Assembly: GCA_965221545.1 (NCBI GenBank)
Contig: OZ244901.1
Coordinates: forward strand, 2,232,001-2,296,000
DNA: 64,000 nt
Source: JAJEFO01 sp022819605
GTDB taxonomy: Bacteria; Pseudomonadota; Alphaproteobacteria; Rhodobacterales; Rhodobacteraceae
Direction of reading: 5' to 3'
The notes beneath the pieces are model-generated. The model worked only from the letters and a program-made list of their open reading frames with translations. It did not search any database and was not told where the DNA came from. Of this stretch, positions 61,141 to 64,000 are shown in pieces. Numbering within the stretch: the stretch's first letter is position 1; each line of letters begins with the position of its first letter. Both the position numbers and the translations under genes were made by a program.

Positions 61141-62358
61141 ATGGCGCTCCCTGAATTCACGATGCGTCAGCTTCTGGAAGCTGGCGTGCATTTCGGTCAC
61201 CAGACACAACGGTGGAATCCACGCATGTCGGAATTCATCTATGGTGAACGCAACGGCATCCACATCATCGACTTGACCCAGACCGTGCCAATGCTGGACG
61301 CGGCGTTGAATGTCATCCGAGAAACCGTGGCCAAGAACGGTCGCATGCTCTTTGTCGGCACGAAGCGACAGGCGCAGAAGCCGATTGCCGAGGCGGCTGA
61401 GAAGTGCGCGCAGTATTACATGAACCACCGCTGGCTGGGCGGCACGCTGACCAACTGGAAGACGGTTTCGCAATCGATCAAGCGTTTGAACGAAATTGAC
61501 GAGCAGATGACGGAAGGTGCAGAGGGCCTGACAAAGAAAGAACGACTTGGCATCGAGCGAGAGCAATCGAAGCTTCAGGCTTCGCTTGGCGGCATACGTG
61601 AAATGGGCGGCGTTCCGGATCTTCTCTTTGTAATCGACGTGAACAAGGAAGACCTTGCCATCGCGGAAGCAAGGAAGCTTGGCATTCCGGTCGTTGCGGT
61701 TGTCGACACGAACTGCACGCCGGATGGCGTTGACTACATCATTCCTGGCAATGACGACGCCTCGCGAGCGGTGGCGCTCTACTGCGACCTGGTAAGCCGC
61801 GCTGCGCTTGACGGCATGAGTGCCCAGCTTGGCGCTGCCGGAATCGACCTCGGCGAGATGGAACCGGCTGCGGAGGAGCCGGCTCTTGAAGCGAAGGCTG
61901 GCGCACAACCGACCGAAGATGCGCCGGATGCTGTGCCGGCCGCCGAGGCGGCGAAGGTGGATGATGAAAAGGCTGACGACGCCACAAGCGGCAAGGATGC
62001 GTCCGCTACGGAGAAGGAAGTGCCCGCAGCCGTAGAACCGCCCGCCCGGCCTGCATCGGGACAGAACGCCGTCAAGACGGGTTCGGATGCCCCGTCGGGA
62101 ACGGAAAGCGCACCTGACGGTGACAAGGGCACGGTGGAGAGACAGGCTGCCTCAGAGGCGGGAGCGCCAGAAAAGGACGCTGCTGCAGTTGAGGAGACGG
62201 CGTCAGCCGAGACGACCGGCGCAAACGCGACCACTGGCAAGGATGCAACTGCCGGGAAAGATGCATCGGCGAAGACCGCGACTGCCGGGAAAGACAAGCC
62301 GGAAGCCGAAGAGTCAGCCGCGCCGAAGAAGCCTGCCGAAATCGAAAAAGCTGACTGA
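61141..62358 (+). CDS. rpsB: 30S ribosomal protein S2 with long low-complexity tail
   Basis: The first ~240 residues are a normal S2: ALPEFTMRQLLEAGVHFGHQ, RWNPRMSEFIYGERNGIHII, HRWLGGTLTNWKTV, and GIPVVAVVDTNCTPDGVDYIIPGNDDA. The remaining ~165 residues are an acidic Ala/Glu/Asp/Lys-rich tail with repeated GKDA-type words (TTGKDATAGKDASAKTATAGKD). S2 is usually 230-260 residues, so at 405 residues this is exceptionally long. The second of two close ATG codons (61141) gives the conserved MALPEF start with AGGA seven bases ahead. Followed by tsf, as usual. Confidence 0.95.
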   Translation: MALPEFTMRQLLEAGVHFGHQTQRWNPRMSEFIYGERNGIHIIDLTQTVPMLDAALNVIRETVAKNGRMLFVGTKRQAQKPIAEAAEKCAQYYMNHRWLGGTLTNWKTVSQSIKRLNEIDEQMTEGAEGLTKKERLGIEREQSKLQASLGGIREMGGVPDLLFVIDVNKEDLAIAEARKLGIPVVAVVDTNCTPDGVDYIIPGNDDASRAVALYCDLVSRAALDGMSAQLGAAGIDLGEMEPAAEEPALEAKAGAQPTEDAPDAVPAAEAAKVDDEKADDATSGKDASATEKEVPAAVEPPARPASGQNAVKTGSDAPSGTESAPDGDKGTVERQAASEAGAPEKDAAAVEETASAETTGANATTGKDATAGKDASAKTATAGKDKPEAEESAAPKKPAEIEKAD

Positions 62359-62384
62359 AGCCGAATCAGGCAGATGAAAATCAA

Positions 62385-62402
62385 GGCACGGGGAACCGTG
62401 CC
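62385..62402 (+). other. Stem-loop between rpsB and tsf
   Basis: GGCACGG and CCGTGCC form a perfect 7-bp stem closed by a GGAA tetraloop of GNRA type. No U tract follows. A hairpin in this intercistronic space may attenuate or process the message, as in other bacteria where S2 and EF-Ts levels differ. Confidence 0.6.
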
Positions 62403-62429
62403 CGGAACACGCGGTCAAGGAGAGCCAAG

Positions 62430-63344
62430 ATGGCAATCACTGCAGCACTTGTGAAAGAGCTTCGCGACGCAACCGGCGCGGGCATGATGGATGCCAAGAA
62501 GGCGCTGACGGAAACCGACGGCGACATGAAGGCCGCCGCGGATTGGCTGCGAACGAAGGGGCTGGCGAAGGCAGACAAGAAGTCGGGCCGCACAGCCGCC
62601 GAGGGACTCGTTGCTGTCAGGACAGACGGGGGCAGGGGCGTTGTCGTTGAGGTGAACTCCGAAACCGACTTCGTCGCCAAGAACGAGGATTTCCAGTCAA
62701 TGGTCACGGATCTGGCCACGGCTGCCCTCGCCGTCGACGATGTCGAAGCATTGAAGTCCGCGGACCTGGGCGGGAAACCTGCCTCGGAAGTGATCACCGA
62801 TGCCGTGGCCAAGATCGGAGAGAACATCCAGCTTCGCAGATTGGCCAGCCTGAATGGTGAACAGGTTGCCTCATACACGCATAACGCCGTGGCCCAAGGC
62901 ATGGGAAAGATCGGGGTCGTGGTAGCGTATTCGGGTTCGGACTCGGACCTTCCGCGGCAGGTTGCCATGCACGTTGCGGCCATCAATCCCGCTGCGCTTG
63001 ACGAGGCTAGCCTGGATGCCGCCGCGATCGAAAAGGAGCGCGGCATCCAGATGGAGATCGCGCGGGAAAGCGGGAAACCAGAGGCAGTCATAGAGAAGAT
63101 GGTCGAGGGTCGGATGAGGAAGTTCGTTGCCGAGTCCACGCTCCTGAATCAGGCATTTGTCGTGAATCCGGATCTTACGGTCGGCAAGGCGGCGGAAGAG
63201 GCTGGAATCGAGGTGACGGGCTTCATTCGCCTCGAAGTCGGTGAAGGCATCGAGAAGAAGGAAGAGGATTTCGCGGCAGAAGTCGCGAAGACTGCCCAGG
63301 CGGTGCAGGATCCCGTGGTGCACGACGAGGAGCCTGATGCCTGA
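62430..63344 (+). CDS. tsf: Elongation factor Ts
   Basis: Nucleotide exchange factor that reactivates EF-Tu. The 304-residue product has the N-terminal UBA-like region (LVKELRDATGAGMMDAKKAL), the core motif EVNSETDFVAKNEDFQ near residue 73, and the second half with MQIEIAR-like QMEIARESGKPE and the C-terminal module. AAGGAGAG lies eight bases before the ATG. The last ~15 residues (VQDPVVHDEEPDA) are variable. Cotranscribed with rpsB. Confidence 0.97.
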   Translation: MAITAALVKELRDATGAGMMDAKKALTETDGDMKAAADWLRTKGLAKADKKSGRTAAEGLVAVRTDGGRGVVVEVNSETDFVAKNEDFQSMVTDLATAALAVDDVEALKSADLGGKPASEVITDAVAKIGENIQLRRLASLNGEQVASYTHNAVAQGMGKIGVVVAYSGSDSDLPRQVAMHVAAINPAALDEASLDAAAIEKERGIQMEIARESGKPEAVIEKMVEGRMRKFVAESTLLNQAFVVNPDLTVGKAAEEAGIEVTGFIRLEVGEGIEKKEEDFAAEVAKTAQAVQDPVVHDEEPDA

Positions 63345-63624
63345 CGGGAAAATCTGGCCGCATTTCGTGGTGCGATCCTGAAGGCATCGAATGACTGGGA
63401 AGGCGCGCCTCGAGCGGAGTGGAAAAGTGTCGGGCTCCCTCGGACAATGCAAGGCGCGAGCCCTTCGACTTTCCTTTGCGCGCAACGAATCCCTTTTCGA
63501 CCAGCTGCGTCATTGCGCGCGATACCGTAGGTTGGCTCGGCGCATCCGGCAGGCCGTCATTGAATTCAATTTGGCTGATCGGCTCGCGTTGCCGCAGATA
63601 CCGCCAACCGTCACTTCGACAGGA
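63345..63624 (-). pseudogene. Winged-helix DNA-binding protein remnant
   Basis: On the minus strand an open frame from a stop at 63625 reads WRYLRQREPISQIEFNDG, then PSQPTVSRAMTQLVEKGFVAR and KGSRLALSEGA. This is a good MarR/IclR-like winged helix (recognition helix SQPTVSRAMTQL). No ATG, GTG or TTG with a ribosome-binding site opens it in frame before the helix, and downstream the frame runs on into the antisense of tsf without homology, so both ends look broken. It may instead be a short functional regulator with an unusual start. Confidence 0.5.
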
Positions 63625-63756
63625 TTACCTGAACATCAAGAGGTAATCCTTTGATATAATTAGTGTCTCTCTTTGGAATTGCACGGGCCAGAGTTGCCGC
63701 ATTCGGCCGGATGCACGCGCTATATTTAACATAATGCCTATTATGCGCCTAATTGG

Positions 63757-64000
63757 TCAGCCCAAGGCGTAGCCTGCGCTGCGCACGGTGCGAACCGGAT
63801 TGCTCCCTCCGTGCTTGCACAGCGCCTTGCGGAGCCGGCCGATGTGGACATCGACCGTACGCGTGTCCACGTAGATGTCCCGGCCCCAGACGCGATCGAG
63901 CAGTTGTTCTCGCGACCAGACCCTGCCTGGCCTGTCCATGAACGTTGCCAGCAGGCGGAACTCTGTCGGACCGAGCTTGATCGGTTTCTTGTTGCGCGTG
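63757..64000 (-). CDS. phoB: PhoB-type response regulator, C-terminal part (cut by window edge)
   Basis: Only the last ~80 residues are in the window. They form an OmpR/PhoB winged-helix effector domain: KPIKLGPTEFRLLATFMDRP, WSREQLLDRVWGRDIYVDTR, TVDVHIGRLRKAL and the ending VRTVRSAGYALG. The DRPGRVWSREQLL and IYVDTRTVDVH wording matches PhoB, the activator of phosphate-starvation genes, better than other OmpR-type regulators. The receiver domain lies beyond the right end. No pho genes are next to it inside the window. Confidence 0.85.
   Translation of the reverse strand, partial: TRNKKPIKLGPTEFRLLATFMDRPGRVWSREQLLDRVWGRDIYVDTRTVDVHIGRLRKALCKHGGSNPVRTVRSAGYALG

Noticed and set aside
60469..61908. 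Antisense open frame of about 480 codons over modA, the leader and rpsB
   Set aside because: Arg/His-rich shadow of coding sequence on the plus strand; no protein-like motifs.
1..64000. CRISPR arrays or rRNA genes
   Set aside because: No spaced direct repeat series and no rRNA-like sequence was seen on either strand.

Overview
The window reads as a chromosomal segment of a GC-rich alphaproteobacterium, most likely a member of the Rhodobacterales or a close relative. This is inferred from gene content and order (tyrS divergent from anmK, prs next to a 2-hydroxychromene-2-carboxylate isomerase-like gene, a NarR-type regulator in front of narK1-narK2-narGHJI) and from protein sequence style. 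No rRNA is present to confirm it. Coding density is high, and most genes have clear Shine-Dalgarno sites.

Layout. 0.1-7.4 kb holds housekeeping genes (prs, a DsbA-fold isomerase, tpiA, an IscA-type and a SufT/DUF59 Fe-S protein, a DUF805 membrane protein, tyrS, anmK) plus a decayed antitoxin-like reading frame. 7.5-18.9 kb is a complete respiratory nitrate reductase locus: narR, two perfectly placed FNR-type boxes, narK1, narK2, narG, narH, narJ, narI and a parvulin-type prolyl isomerase. 19.1-29.1 kb has lon, a Bax-inhibitor-1 protein, a phosphate permease translationally coupled to a GPP34 protein, a histidinol-phosphatase-type gene, a VOC protein, a LysE exporter and two c-type cytochromes. 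29.2-32 kb is a gene-poor, lower-GC accessory stretch with three small orphan genes. 32-36.1 kb is housekeeping again (hpt, a COQ10-like protein, hisE, hisF, hemB).

The most distinctive part is 36.4-55 kb, a catabolic island with two divergent arms. The minus arm has a LigM-like tetrahydrofolate-dependent O-demethylase and an alpha/beta hydrolase. The plus-strand units encode a cytoplasmic Asp-box propeller, an unknown protein, a GMC oxidoreductase, RidA, an HTH-plus-methyltransferase-like protein, an ADP-forming acyl-CoA synthetase, an aldehyde dehydrogenase, an SDR, a tautomerase-like protein lacking the catalytic proline, an enoyl-CoA hydratase, a phytoene-desaturase-like flavoprotein, a cysteine hydrolase, and an ABC importer (binding protein and two permeases). 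The ATPase is missing; a frame-broken remnant resembling its C-terminal TOBE domain appears to follow the permeases. Two of the unit starts carry the same TTGAC-N17-CATAGT promoter overlaid by an 11-bp-period TAGTGGG direct repeat, and a third carries a degenerate copy, suggesting one regulon. The gene set would fit activation and side-chain shortening of a methoxylated aromatic acid followed by O-demethylation, but the substrate is not known.

55.4-64 kb contains a Phd/VapC-type toxin-antitoxin pair with an operator-like palindrome, mfd, tRNA-Leu(CAA), a lone modA (molybdate for the nitrate reductase is an obvious potential use), rpsB with an unusual ~165-residue low-complexity tail, tsf, a decayed winged-helix reading frame, and the 3' end of a PhoB-type response regulator cut by the window edge.
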